Assembly: GCA_026120185.1 (NCBI GenBank)
Contig: JANUWF010002120.1
Coordinates: 372,001-436,000 of the forward strand
DNA: 64,000 nt
From: Voacanga thouarsii
Lineage: Eukaryota; Streptophyta; Magnoliopsida; Gentianales; Apocynaceae
Direction: 5' to 3'
The notes beneath the pieces are model-generated. The model saw nothing but the letters and a program-made list of their open reading frames with translations, was not told where the DNA came from and did no database searches. The first letter of the stretch is position 1. Every line of letters starts with the position of its first letter. A program made the translations under genes and the position numbers. Of the stretch, positions 1 to 10,696 are shown in pieces.

Positions 1-250
1 GCTGTCCTACTGCTATGGGTAATCTTGTAATAAAATCCATAATAATTTCCTCCCATTTCCATGATGGAGTAGGCAATGGTTGTAGTAACCCTCTAGGCGG
101 TTGTTGATCGGCTTTCACTTGTTAACAAGTTAAACATCAAGTTACAGTGTCTAAAATATCCTTTTTCATACCGATCCACCAATAATGCCATTTTAAGTCC
201 TGATACATCTTTACTGCTCCTGGATGGATGGTACACTTACTTTGATGTGT
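1..250 (-). pseudogene. G1 integrase, N-terminal zinc finger and start of catalytic core (partial)
   Basis: In one minus-strand frame the translation reads IHPGAVKMYQDLKWHYWW, then CLTC, then [13 protein letters not shown]. This is the HHCC zinc-binding finger of a Gypsy integrase followed by the first catalytic aspartate of the DDE core (the D of MDF). Integrase inserts the element cDNA into nuclear DNA. A TGA stop lies just before the CLTC pair, where the family has a sense codon, and a TAA lies just after it. The remaining core and the C-terminal domain are beyond the left edge. The same region in G2 lies near 52020-52330 and aligns by eye, which supports the call. Confidence 0.8.
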
Positions 251-383
251 TTTTGTTAAAATATCCTGTCTCATTGCAGATTGCTTCGGAATACAATACT
301 AATTTCGGTAATAAATAATTCTATCATTATCCCTTCGAAACTCATCTCCTCCTTTTGCACCAACCCTTGGCAACTCTTCATTT

Positions 384-905
384 TTATCTTGTTCTTCCTT
401 CAACTATTGTAGGAAAGTAGGTTGAATGAAAAATATTACTCAGCGTTATTTCTCTATCTACTGCAAATGTTTCTAATTTTAGGATTTGTAACATCCGAAG
501 AGTTGATAAGTTCACTTTCCAAGTAAGGGCATTTGCTATTATGTTTGCTTTTCCAGGATGATACTTAATTAGACACTGAAATTCTTCCAGAAATTTCATC
601 CACCGACGTTGTCTCATATTCAAATCCTTCTGGGTAAAACATACTTTAAACTCATGTGGTCTATGAAGACCTCAAACTCAGCTCCATACAAATAATGTCT
701 CCACTTCTTAAGCGTAAATACAATAGCTACCAACTTTAGGTCATATGTAGGATAATTCTTCTCATGAGGTTTCAATTTCCTAGATATAGGCTGTCACATT
801 TCTTTCTTGAATCAATACTCCTCCCAATCCTTTCTTTGATGCATCCATGTACACCTCATAAGGTTTATCCATTTTTGGCAATGCCAAATAGGTGCAGAAC
901 TTAAC
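384..905 (-). pseudogene. G1 RNase H and connection to integrase (degenerate)
   Basis: The minus-strand reading from 623 to 384 contains RQRRWMKFLEEF followed by YHPGKANIIANAL, the C-terminal signature of Gypsy RNase H. The last catalytic position, usually D in this motif, is N here (IIANAL). Upstream, up to about 905, are frame-shifted remnants of the RNase H core, matched by position to the better-preserved copy in G2 at 52644-52961. RNase H degrades the RNA strand during minus-strand cDNA synthesis. The loss of the last acidic residue together with frameshifts makes this copy inactive. Confidence 0.75.
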
Positions 906-1740
906 CTCTTCTTCAGTTCCTAAAAACTTTTCTTACACTTCTCGGTCCAAACATTTGGAACTTCCTTTTGGGTGAGTCGAGTCAAAGGTAAAGCTATCTT
1001 AGAAAATTCCTCAATAAACCTCCGATAATATCCTACTAATCCTAGAAAACTTCGTATTTCAGCTGGAGTCTCAGGATGTTTCCAATTTATCATCGCTTTG
1101 ACTTTTGCAAGGTCTACTATAATCCCATCTTTATATATCACATGTCTAAAAAATGCTACTTTTTGTTGCCAAAACTCACACTTACTAAATTTTGCATACA
1201 ATTTAGCTTCTCTTAATTTCCCTAAGACTTTTCAAATGTGCTATTCTTGGGGATCTTTGGAGTATACCAGAATGTCATTTATGAATATAACCACAAAATT
1301 ATCTAAGTATAGCCAAAATGTCCAGTGCATTGGGTCTATGAGAATAGTAGGGTATTAGTAACACCAAAGGGCATCACTACAAATTTAAAATGCCCATATC
1401 GTATGTTAAATACAATTCTCGATATATTCTTTTTCCAAATCCAAACTTGGTAATATCCTTGCCTCATGTCTAACTTTAAGAATCATCCTGCTCTTTGTAA
1501 TTGATCAAACAATTCATCAATCATTGGTAATGGATATTTATTCTTTATCATTACTACATTTAAGCCTCACAATTTTATACACATCTATAATGACCCATTT
1601 TTCTTCTTAACAAACAATACAGGTGCTCCATAAGGTGAAGTACTTGGCCGAATGAACCCTTACTCCATTAATTCCTGTAGTTGTTTCTTGAGCTCCTGTA
1701 ATTCTATGGGTGTCATTCTATAAGAAGTTCTTGAAATTGG
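906..1740 (-). pseudogene. G1 reverse transcriptase (degenerate)
   Basis: Minus-strand fragments match a Gypsy reverse transcriptase. At about 1300-1258 the reading VVIFINDILVYS corresponds to the catalytic box normally written FIDDILVYS, so the first of the two catalytic aspartates is changed to N. From 1201 to 920 follow MYAKFSKCEFW, FFRHVI, then SFLGLVGYYRRFI, the standard thumb motif, and LTRLTQKE of the connection. Further upstream (1500-1740) lie the palm and fingers in shifted frames. The function would be RNA- and DNA-templated DNA synthesis in the cytoplasmic particle. At least two frames are needed to follow it, so it is a pseudogene. Confidence 0.85.
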
Positions 1741-2345
1741 TTCTGCCGATGGCACTAGATTAATGAAAAACTCTACTTCTCTCTCTGGTGGTAATTCCTT
1801 CAATTCTGCTTGAAAAAACATCTAAATACTCATTCACAACAGGAACATCTTCAAGCTTCTTAACCTCTCCTGGATTATTAATTACATAAGCCAAGTATCT
1901 TGTGCACCCTTTCCTAATCGTCTTCCGGGCCTTGAGTCTAGATACAAAAGTATTACTTTTCCTTCTAGTCCCACCTATAAATTCCAATATAGTTTCCCAG
2001 GCCGACGAAAATGTACTACCTTATGTCTACAATCATCTTGAGCATGATGCTGGGATAGCTAATCCATGCCCAATATAGCATCATAATCCTTTATGAGCAA
2101 ACATATAAAATTTCCTCCCAATATTTTATCTCTTACCAAGATCTTACAATTTCTATGTATTTTCTCACTATTCATTTGCTTTCCTAATAGGGTACTGACA
2201 ATCATTTCATATGAAGTTTCTTCCCCTTTTATTCCCATAGAATCAATAATGAATTAGCAACAAAAAAAAAATGCATAAATCTGGGATCTACTAATACTTT
2301 AGCATTATGATAAAAAATAAAGAACGTACCTTCCACTACTGCAGC
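1741..2345 (-). pseudogene. G1 retropepsin-type protease and spacer before RT (degenerate)
   Basis: At 2345-2270 the minus strand reads VLVDPRF, the position of the D-(T/S/P)-G active-site triad. G2 has VLVDPGFTHSFVA at the same place, so the catalytic D is kept but the G is lost in G1. Then follow a SQHHAQDDCRHKVVHF block and, from 1987 to 1760, KARKTIRKGCTRYLAYVI and [14 protein letters not shown], the conserved linker that precedes Gypsy RT. The frame breaks straight after DVF. The protease would cleave the Gag-Pol precursor. Confidence 0.75.
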
Positions 2346-2880
2346 CTGGTTGTCCGTCTTCTCTAATGCCACTACTCAAGCATTCATTTGCGGGTTTGAT
2401 AGGTCCAGCTCTAAAGGTAGAAGCATATCCTAAGTTCCCTTTTTCGAGTCTTGACTTCTGTTTTTGATTGTTTCTTCCTAGTCGACTCCATCTTCCTATC
2501 ATTCGAGGGTGGGGGTAATAGAAACTCTTCTGCCCTACCTCTCCCCAATTAAAGCATTTAAGAGGGGTTTGTCCTCCAGCTAGGTCTCTCTTCATTTGCA
2601 TCTTCTCTTTTTTCTACCATCGAGGCCTTCTAGACCGTTTTTGACTTATACCCCCAAAATCCACTTCAATCTCTCTTGCTCATATTCTCATTGACGCTAG
2701 TAATAGTCTTAGATAACTGTTGGATAGTACCAGCCATCTTTTGGAATGTCTGGAACATAGGGTGGTCTAAAGTTACATGGTAGGGACTTTCCACCTACGG
2801 CTTCTCCACCATCGGCTCAGGGTTAATTCGAGTAGTTCGCTTAAGAGGAATTTGTACAGTTGATCAGATTTTACCGATAT
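2346..2880 (-). pseudogene. G1 gag remnant: N-terminus and zinc knuckle, capsid domain not found
   Basis: The minus strand reads PLKRTTRINPEPMVEK near 2870-2815, resembling the start of plant Gypsy gag, then FQKMAGTIQQL, NENMSKRD, and at about 2560 CFNWGEVGQKSFYYP. The last piece is a decayed CX2CX4HX4C knuckle with the second C, the H and the third C all changed. Between the N-terminal piece and the knuckle there are only about 80 codons, so the roughly 200-residue capsid domain expected there is absent. G2 has the same spacing, so the loss predates the separation of the copies. Nucleocapsid function is therefore lost here. Confidence 0.65.
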
Positions 2881-3057
2881 AGCAATATAACATAACTAAA
2901 AAACAATCATAAAAATATGCACAGTGCATATAGAAAAACATAACATATATTCATTTCATTCTCATTTATCACAAGGCCAGTACAAAATTTGCATGCCGAG
3001 ACATATACACTAGGCGAACTGTACATATCATTCTATATATATCTACATCTCATCCTT

Positions 3058-3480
3058 CTACTCGTCATCATCAGTGTCTGAGATGGCAGGTCCTGAATCA
3101 ATAGAAACTACATAGGACTTAGCAGTATCGAATCCCTCACATTCATCTGCATCAAGATGCAACTAAGCCAGTATGTCTGAGTCTATCTCCAATTCTTCCT
3201 CGAACTCCTTAACCATAGGTACCTCCACCTCGGGTGCCTCATGATCCCTTCCTACCTCAACATCCTTCAAACATAAAATCTCATCTTCTAATACTCCCGG
3301 AGTATCCCCGCTAATACCTCCTTATTTTCCTTAGATAACTCTGCACCATCAGGGATATTCTCATCTGCATTGTTATCTTGATGGTATGGTTCAATATCAC
3401 CATCAATCTCATCAAAATCTCCACCTACCTTCTCATATGGCGGCGATGTTGTCTCAGGAGTAAGTGTCCTTTCTAGTCTG
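3058..3480 (-). CDS. Acidic ORF between PBS and gag of G1 (unknown function)
   Basis: The frame running from about 3465 down to a TAG at 3058-3060 encodes an Asp/Glu-rich stretch containing GGDFDEIDGDIE, LEDEILCLKDVEVGRD, EFEEELEIDSDILA and ending SDTDDDE. One in-frame TAG interrupts it after DSDILA. G2 has the same ORF at 55075-55490 with many substitutions but the same acidic blocks, so it looks like a genuine coding segment of the family rather than chance. About 240 nt without coding signal separate its stop from the gag start. I do not recognise a domain; it could be an accessory ORF or a separated N-terminal gag extension. Confidence 0.55.
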
Positions 3481-3573
3481 AGATGTCACACAAACGGAGT
3501 AATATCGGGCATTGCTGGGTCAAACGCGTTCTCGGTGGGATGGGGTGCATGACAGTGGCCAGGGCCAGGTCCT

Positions 3574-3721
3574 ATCAAAAGAAAACATCCTGGCATACTA
3601 GCTCAAAAGGTAGTCCTAATCTTCTCAAATCTTTTACACCCGAATTCTCACCTATCTCTTTCTTCCTATCATCACTACACTCATCCATTGGACACTTGCC
3701 CTTATTACTCCTATCCGTCAT
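3574..3721 (-). CDS. Short leader ORF of G1
   Basis: An ATG at 3721-3719 lies 62 nt from the PBS and opens a reading of about 48 codons beginning MTDRSNKGKCPMDE and ending at two adjacent stops. The start, the first blocks of sequence and the 62-nt distance to the PBS are identical in arrangement in G2 (ATG at 55776). This suggests a conserved translation start for the element transcript. Whether it was once continuous with the acidic ORF, by frame or by splicing, cannot be decided here. No known domain is visible. Confidence 0.5.
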
Positions 3722-3782
3722 TCTTTCATAATGAAAGAGGTCTATCAATCCCTATGATGATACCACAATTCTATAAAACTGT

Positions 3783-3794
3783 GCTCTGATACCA
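3783..3794 (-). promoter_or_regulatory. G1 primer-binding site (tRNA-iMet)
   Basis: The minus strand reads TGGTATCAGAGC, a perfect match to the usual plant initiator-Met PBS. It lies two bases inside the LTR boundary (3797) and primes minus-strand cDNA synthesis. It fixes the element's strand and identifies the LTR at 3797-7674 as the 5' LTR. Confidence 0.93.
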
Positions 3795-3848
3795 ATTGTA
3801 ACACCCCTACTAAAGACAACAGTGGAAGGATATCAATACCGGGTGTCG

Positions 3849-3874
3849 CCCCATCCAGTTTCCTGGACAAGGGG
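3849..3874. other. Potential hairpin near the 3' end of the G1 LTR
   Basis: CCCC and TCCAG pair with CTGGA and GGGG around a short loop, 53 bases from the LTR terminus. The same position in solo LTRs A, B and C and in the left LTR of G2 can form a similar stem from partly different bases. Confidence 0.45.
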
Positions 3875-5859
3875 TCTTTATAACAAAAATAATAGAGTAA
3901 TTATATATATAAAATTCAGACTCAACAATATCCCATACTAATGGCCACACATACACATATATAAGAGAATCTCATACATGTCATCTCTGACTACAATAGA
4001 ATAAAGTACATAACCAAAAAGGAAATCGTCTAGACCTATACTAACGACACTGTGGTATTGTCTTTCTATCCATAGGTTCTCTCAGCTCTAGATCCTACAA
4101 AAAGGTAAGATAAAGACACATGTAAGTGGCAAATCACCCAATGAGTCCCATATGTGCTAATGATTTAAGAAAGAATAGGGTACATAAATTTTTTGTTGGA
4201 TAGCATATCATTTGTTTACTGGAAACACTTTAAAAATTCTCTAAAGAAGAGTTTATCCAGAACTCAATAATTTTTGAAAAATTGTATTTTACTATCAAAG
4301 CATTGCCCCCAATTTCCAAATCACAAATACTTCTCCAACAGAAGGTCGGTCTGTATATAAGCCCCGTAGTCCTTACCTTCAGCACCATATATCATTGTAC
4401 TAAGACCGCCACCTCTAGTACTCAATCCGTGCATCTCTGAAAAATAAGTACATCATAGCGTACTACAATCAATAAGTGTACGTAGCACACAATCTTTTAC
4501 TTACTACCATAAGCCAGGGGTCCTAATCCTGACGTCAATCACCATTGAAGTAGCAAGGGGTTTGAACAATTCCAGGTGTCCAACCTAGCCCGTGAATAAC
4601 CCAAATCACAAAGTGCACATAAGGCACAACAATTGCTAGGTACTAGATAACTAGCCAGGACGACTTATTCCAATGTTCTATCGCCCTGTTTAGAGTAAGA
4701 CAATTCCCAGAACTAGTTAGGTTACTTGGGATCATCTATCTCTAACATGAGCTAGTACAAAGATCAAAGTCCTTATTGAGTACTCTACGTCACCAATACC
4801 AACCCTTTCTGATTGATCAGGCTAGAGGGTTATCTGATCACGCAGGATTTTCAAATCAAACATTTTAGGGCAAAATAACATTTTCAAAATTTGATCCTAC
4901 TGACTCGCAAGTCAAATCATAATTCCCATAGGCTCCGTAGGCCCAATCAATTCATTCCATAGGTACATCAGGCCAATAAAACAATTTTAGGGATGAAAAT
5001 GTCATTTTTCAAAAGTTAATCTCATCACAAGAGATCATTTTCCAAAAACTATGTCAAAATAGGTTAAAGAGTTCTTTTCACAAATCAAAACTAGTTTCCA
5101 ATAATACTCAGGTCTTTTTCCCCATACTCGATCACAAAAGTCATTTTCAAGGGTATTTGGGTTATTTTACCCATACTCGATTTCAAATGACTTCCAAGGG
5201 TATTTGGGTCATTTCACCCTTACCCAATTTGAAAAGTGTTCAGAAGAGTTCCAATAAAGATATTTCGGTCATTTACTGAATACCCGATTCCAAAGGTTTT
5301 TATAAAATATTCTAATAAGGACATTTGGCTCATTTTCCAAATACCTAATTCTAAAAGGAACTCATCTCAAGAAATTCAGAATACTAATCCTAAAAGAGGA
5401 TTAAATTCAAAGTTTCCAAACACATTTCCATAAAATATTACAATAAGGGCATTCTAGTCAATTTATGAATACCTGATTCCAAAATTTATCATTTTCTGAA
5501 AATTCCAAGTATTTAATCCAAAAAGAACTTAATTCACAAAATTCATCCGTTAAGGTTTCTAAGCCAATTATGAAGTTTATTCAAGCCCCAATATTGCGCA
5601 ACACAATTCTTGCTCAGATAAACCTTAAATACATTCAGGGATTTCCAAAAAGGCATAAAACATAGTATTTCATGGAAAGATGAAGCACACCAGCTTTCAA
5701 AAAGCTTTAGAAGTCAAAGGAACTCACCTCTTGTCCTAATTAATCCTTTCCGTTTACGGCTGTTCACCAACCGTTTCTACCGTATTCAACGTTCCGTTGG
5801 CCGTTTACCGATAAACCTACACCAAATATCGTTTTCGGGTCAAATCGTGTTCCGCTGAA

Positions 5860-5960
5860 AAATAGCCAATGGTTAGCCGACGTCTAGCCAACGTGCCTGA
5901 CGGGTAGCCGACGTCGAATAGACGTTTAGCTGATGGGGCTGACGGTTAAGGAAAACGTTC
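5860..5960. promoter_or_regulatory. GCCGAC / ACGT repeat cluster in G1 LTR
   Basis: Within about 90 bp are two copies of AGCCGACGTC (GCCGAC at 5876 and 5907) plus CAACGTG and AGACGTTTAG, all in a locally GC-rich patch. GCCGAC is the DRE/CRT core recognised by plant DREB/CBF factors, and ACGT is the core bound by bZIP factors. Both G2 LTRs have similar patches (57860-57960 and 47500-47535). A role in stress-responsive transcription is inference. Confidence 0.4.
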
Positions 5961-7674
5961 AACTTTCGTTCGCATCATTTTTTTGTCATTTTTTCGATTC
6001 TTTCATTTTCATTTTTCCACAAGATTTCTCTCTTCATATACAAGGGATTCGCTTCATATTTTTTGCATTCATTTAATCCAAAATCACACAATTAATCACC
6101 CTTAACTTCATCCATTTTAGAACTTATTTTTCTGGAATTTCACTTCTTGACATATGATTTTGTTTTGCACATAACTTTCAATCCACAACTCTGATTTCAC
6201 GATATACCAAAACGACCGTAAGAATCTTAACTTTAATTTTGTATAAGCCCTTTTCATAGTTTTGGTTCCTACAACACCTCTGGGCAAAAACAACCCCAAT
6301 AGTTTTGTTTCAATTCCACTATTCATGCTTTCCTTTGTTTTCCTCTAGCCTTTAATACCTTGGAACCATTAATTCATTCAATTTTCCTTCAAAACATCTT
6401 TAATTCTATGATTTTCAGATTTCAATAGCTCACAAGAGTTATGCTTATTTAACACAAATTCACTTCTTCTAATGAAAAACTAGTATAATTCATTTTTCCA
6501 ACCAAGTAACTTCTATTTTCATTCTACTTTGGTCATCATCTCATCAACCAAAAGCAATCCTTCAAATTACCATACATATTCAATTCTTCCTCACACAAAA
6601 CATTATCCATAAACCTCCTAGGCAGCCGACACACATAAGCATACACAAGGTTCATACACAAAGTTCACAAACCCTAGCTTTCGATCTAAAATTAAGATAT
6701 GAAAATCATGTTTACATGTTAAAACTCATACCAAAATAATCACCGTAATGAGATCTATGACTTGAAGTATAGACTTTTACCTTGTATGTAGAATCTCTTG
6801 GCTTGATTTTGCTCCAAGAACACATACACTTCTTTCTTTCTCTCTCATTCTCCTTTTTCTCCCTATTTTTCTCTAGCTTTTCTTTCTTTTTCTTTCTCTA
6901 TTCCTTATGGACGAATTTCTTGCTGAAATTCAACTGCTCAACCACCATTCTTGGTCAAATATTGGCCATTCATTTCTCATTTTCATTAATTACATGGTGA
7001 TTAAAGCATAGGTTTGTTCCAATGAAAAATTTATGCACCATTTCAATTATTTTTTCTTCCTCAAAATTTCCCTTCATTTCTTCTTGCATGGCTGCCGATT
7101 TCTTGAAAAATTTTCAGCCATTCATTCATCTTCTCATGGTCCAAACATTAGCCAATCACATTGCGCAAGACCTTAATCAAGCGGGCCCACAAGTAATGTG
7201 TTCCAATTATAAAATTATACATTATTCTTTTTTTTTATTTTTTAATCCTTTAATTCCATGAATCTTGCATGAACCCTTCATGCAATCTCTCTTGCATTGA
7301 CACGTGTCCATAGGCTACCAATCACAAAATGCCACACGCACCACTTTTAACCGTGATTTTCTATTTTCCTTAGAAATGACCAAAATCGGGTCTGGAATGA
7401 AAAAATATTTTATGTCACCATTCTACACCAAAAATTTCACTAAATCTATTGGTAATACTTAAATTCTTCAATTCCTTCTTAGTTTGGTCAAATTTGCAGT
7501 CAAAGTCACCGGCGCGATCAAAATGACAAAAATGCCCTCGATGACCCGGATATCATAATTCACACCAAAATGTGTGTTTCATTGCACTGATAAATTTCTT
7601 TTCTCAACGTACCCTCAAATTATTATTTTGTTATCAATAGTTACCTTCCGAAGATAAAGATGTGGGGTATTACA

Positions 7675-8353
7675 TTCGCATTGAGAAGTCTCATATATGT
7701 CATGCTTTGTGCAAGGTTATATATCTGCTTTGCTGTAGGCATGGTCAGCAGATATTAGTCAAACTTAGGGGAAGAACATTGGTAAGTTGTAAAGCATATA
7801 CTCAAGTATCTAAAAAGGACAATGGACTATATGCTTGTCTATAGAGCTGATGAATTGATTCTTGTAGGTTACACTGACTCAGACTTCTAGGCGAATAAAC
7901 ATGAAATAAAATTTCCTAGTAGATTTTTTTAATTTTATTTGGAATAGCTATTTTATGGAGGTGTGTTAAACAATCTTGCATTACTAATTCCACCATGGAA
8001 GCTGAGTATGTGGCAATTTCAGAAGCTTCAAAAGAAACGGTATAGCTTTGGAAGTTCCTTATAGAACTTGAAGTTGTGTCCCAAATGGACAGACCTATTA
8101 CCATATATTGTGACAATTCTGGATCTATGTCACAAAGCAAGGAACTGAAGAACCACAGGAAGGGCAAGCATATTTAGAGGGAGTATCATCTAATCTGGGA
8201 GCTCATCTAGAAATAAGAGATAGTGGTTGATCAGATTTTCTCTTCAAACAATCTAGCGAACTCATTTACCAAGTCTTTGATGGAGAAGGTGTTCCGAATA
8301 CCCTTGAATGTCATAGGAGTAGGCACATATGGACTATCAGAGTCTATTTAGTT
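7675..8353 (+). pseudogene. X1 pol: end of RT and RNase H (truncated by G1 insertion)
   Basis: Starting directly after the G1 LTR, the plus strand reads ALRSLIYVMLCARLYICFAV and MDYMLVYRADELILVGYTDSDF, the conserved end of Copia RT and the start of RNase H with its first catalytic D (YTDSD). A downstream block at about 7990-8200 corresponds to the EAEYVA and TIYCDN regions. X2 carries the same stretch at 19410-20000 (SLMYTILCTRSDICFVV, GYTDSNF). Several stops and a frameshift (TAG in DF-stop-ANK) are present. The 5' part of the gene lies on the other side of G1, outside the window. Confidence 0.85.
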
Positions 8354-8365
8354 CAAGTAGGAGAT
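8354..8365 (+). promoter_or_regulatory. X1 polypurine tract
   Basis: The purine-rich run AAGTAGGAGAT sits immediately before the LTR start TGTTG at 8366. It would prime plus-strand cDNA synthesis. X2 has GAATGGGAGAT in the same place. Confidence 0.75.
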
Positions 8366-10332
8366 TGTTGAAATGTCTGTCCAAAATGGATTATGTATTT
8401 CTATCTTTTAAAAATTAATAAAATATTTCATTCAAGTGGTTGTTTGTTTACATATATTTGCACATTAAGGTATAAGTATGTTAGTAATATTGGAAAGTAT
8501 GCCCTCAAAAACTACGTATTCAATGTAAATATATTGCAAATAGACATGGCGCTAGGTGGGTTTAATGGACCCGGTGCCAGGTCCACTCAGCCCAGCCAGA
8601 GTTCTTGAAAAATAGAGCAGACCTGGTGCTAAGTTGGTCCAATAGACCTGGTGCCAAGTCCACTATATTCATTTAATTTGGTTTGTTTCTTATATCATTG
8701 CACATTTAAGGTCCAAATATGACAAGTAATGGTCTATGTGTTAGGTCGTTCTTCACAGTAAGGTATAGACCATGAATACCTATCATACAAGTAAAAATGA
8801 GTTCTTAGTTGTTTGATAGAATTGGGTATTTCATCAAGATAAGACTACTATGCCATGAGTTCCAATGAGGAATGTTTTACCTTGAATCAGTGAGTAGTTC
8901 ACTCACATTATTGGCATAAGCGTATTACGAATACGTAGAACTGGACCTGTAGTAGTGGTCTATCTTAAAGTACTGTAATTATAGAGACCAAACTATTACT
9001 GCTACAGCATAGACAGAAACTTTTATACTTCAGTATGAGTTGGTGGTCTGGCGAAGCTAGGGTCCTGTATTTTGATATATGTTAGGTGAGATTTCTTTTG
9101 TGATATCAATAACCTTGTACGTTGGGTATATTACTCTAGTTAGTTAAGATGGACTCATGCAATAGAGTTTCTATGCTTCATTTTGTGAAGTTAAATCACC
9201 CCTTGTAATTGTCCAGGATGATCTAATAATCCAGGGCCTTGGGAAAAAGACTTTAGAATGTGTGCTTTTGGGTAGCTTCTAATAATAAGCAAGTACATTC
9301 GAATGAATCATAGATTATCGGATTAGAGATCTAAGGATGGTAGATATCTTTGAGATGGGTATTAGTACATTTATCCTATCTCATTGATGGGTGTTACATA
9401 GAGAGGTATTTCTGTCATTTCACCTGTAGGTCGGAGACATTGTTTTAGCAATATTATTTTTGGAGTTAATATTTTCATATGGTAATAAATTAGAGTATTT
9501 AACATGGTAAAATGCAACTATTTGATAGTAAGGGCATTTTGGTCATTTTAGTAGCCATGAATAATATGTCCCTTGGTCCCCAGAGTTGCTCAAGTTATAT
9601 TGGTGTTGTCTAGACACAATTTGGGCTTCATGGATAATTATTAGGAAGAGAAATAATGAATTAATTAGTCATGGGTTTTCATAAGGCCCAAAAAAGATAA
9701 TTAATGAATTCAGAAAATTGGGCTGGAATAAATTAATTCATTGGGCTGATATATTTTGACATATATTAAGAGTCCAATTGAAAATTGTCTTGAGTATTTA
9801 ATAAAGCCTAAAAAAGATAATAAAGAGGATTGGTTTATGAGCCAAACACCAAGCCCATTAGGGCTTAGTGTGTTTTGGCCTACTAGGGCTTCATTAAGCC
9901 CTAGGGAGACACAAAATATATAGAGAAGAGATAGAAAGGTTTCCCAACCAAGCTCTCTTCCTTTTTGTGTGTGCAGCCACACTTCATCTTGTGTTTCCTC
10001 TTCCTTCTCTCCTTTCTCTGTAGGAGTGGATCTTGGTTATCCAAAGGCGCTTTCACCAAGCTAACCCAAGATCAAAGTAGAGTCATACTCCAGAAGAGTA
10101 AGAGCAGAAGCTTGGAGAAGTTTGATGAATAGGAGTAGAAGATTGGTAGGAATACCGATCGAACAACCGAGGCCTCCTTCTCCCTTTCCATCGCAAGATC
10201 CAGAGCAACCTGGCACTTTATTGGTTAATCCTTGACCAAACAAGAAAAGTAAGTACTCTCTCCTAGATGTAGATCGAAAAATTGAAAATTTTTTGTTGCG
10301 TTTTCTTTGATGTTTTCCGTTTTGATCCTTCA
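8366..10332 (+). repeat. X central LTR (3' LTR of X1 and 5' LTR of X2)
   Basis: It starts TGTTG and ends CCTTCA two bases before a PBS. It aligns with the right-hand LTR (20063-21934) from about 8488 onward. The first roughly 120 bases are an extra segment absent from the right LTR. That segment looks like another LTR 5' end, since its ATTCAAGTGGTTG and GCACATTAAGGT blocks recur in diverged form at about 8666-8712. A GC-rich 1.7-unit repeat lies at about 8547-8665. From about 9540 on the sequence is typical AT-rich LTR, with a conserved tract at 10000-10330 before the PBS. Confidence 0.85.
8547..8665 (+). repeat. GC-rich repeat (about 1.7 units) in X central LTR
   Basis: Contains GGCGCTAGGTGGG, GACCCGGTGCCAGGTCCACT and GACCTGGTGCCAAGTCCACT. 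These match the roughly 76-bp units found at 10697-10986 in the leader and at about 20124-20235 in the right LTR. Confidence 0.8.
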
Positions 10333-10334
10333 AC

Positions 10335-10346
10335 TGGTATCAGAGC
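10335..10346 (+). promoter_or_regulatory. X2 primer-binding site (tRNA-iMet)
   Basis: TGGTATCAGAGC follows the LTR end CCTTCA by two bases. Its place directly after 8366-10332 proves that this LTR acts as a 5' LTR for the internal region on its right. Confidence 0.93.
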
Positions 10347-10696
10347 TAAGGTTTTCATCTAGGAGCTTGTACTAGGGTTAAAAACTGAAAAATGTGGTTC
10401 CTTTACTATGAAAAATGAATCTTTTGTGATTTCATATGATCCTTCATACATTGGTTTCTAAATCTTATGTACGCCTCGCGGTTAGAGGCATAGGACCTTG
10501 TATTCTAATGGTTTTCCCATTATTTTTTTGGTTTTGAGTAGATGCGATGTACTTGTAAAGACATGTTTTCATGCCTAGTTTTGCGTTTCTCTTAACCTGT
10601 AAATATTGGGGACTGAAGAACATGGCGTTAGAATGGTTGAGGGGTGGAAAAATGGTTGAAAAGTAGGATTTTTCCAGAAATCGGCGAACTCCAAAA

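Larger units (their letters stand above)
1..7674 (-). mobile_element. G1: Ty3/Gypsy (Tekay/Del-like) retrotransposon, truncated by the window edge
   Basis: Going down in coordinate (the element's 5' to 3' direction) one meets a 3.9-kb LTR (3797-7674), a PBS, a small ORF, an acidic ORF, a gag zinc-knuckle remnant, protease, reverse transcriptase, RNase H and the beginning of integrase. The PR-RT-RH-IN order defines Ty3/Gypsy. The rest of integrase and the 3' LTR lie left of base 1. Every domain carries stops or frameshifts, so the copy is dead. Its right LTR end (GGTATTACA at 7674) abuts the reverse transcriptase/RNase H of Copia X1, so G1 inserted into X1. It belongs to the same family as G2, with the same domain spacing and PBS position. 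The Tekay/Del assignment rests on the long LTR and motif style and is an inference. Confidence 0.9.
3797..7674 (-). repeat. G1 5' LTR (about 3.88 kb)
   Basis: In element orientation it begins TGTAATACCCCAC (7674 downward) and ends GGGGTGTTACA (3797). The ends form an imperfect 11-bp inverted repeat beyond the usual TG...CA. It aligns along its length by eye with both LTRs of G2 (41067-51023 and 55852-59638). It has no convincing coding content; the short ORFs inside it are chance. It contains a GCCGAC/ACGT cluster at 5870-5960 and a potential hairpin at 3849-3874. Promoter, polyadenylation signal and terminal repeats of the transcript should lie in it. Confidence 0.92.
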
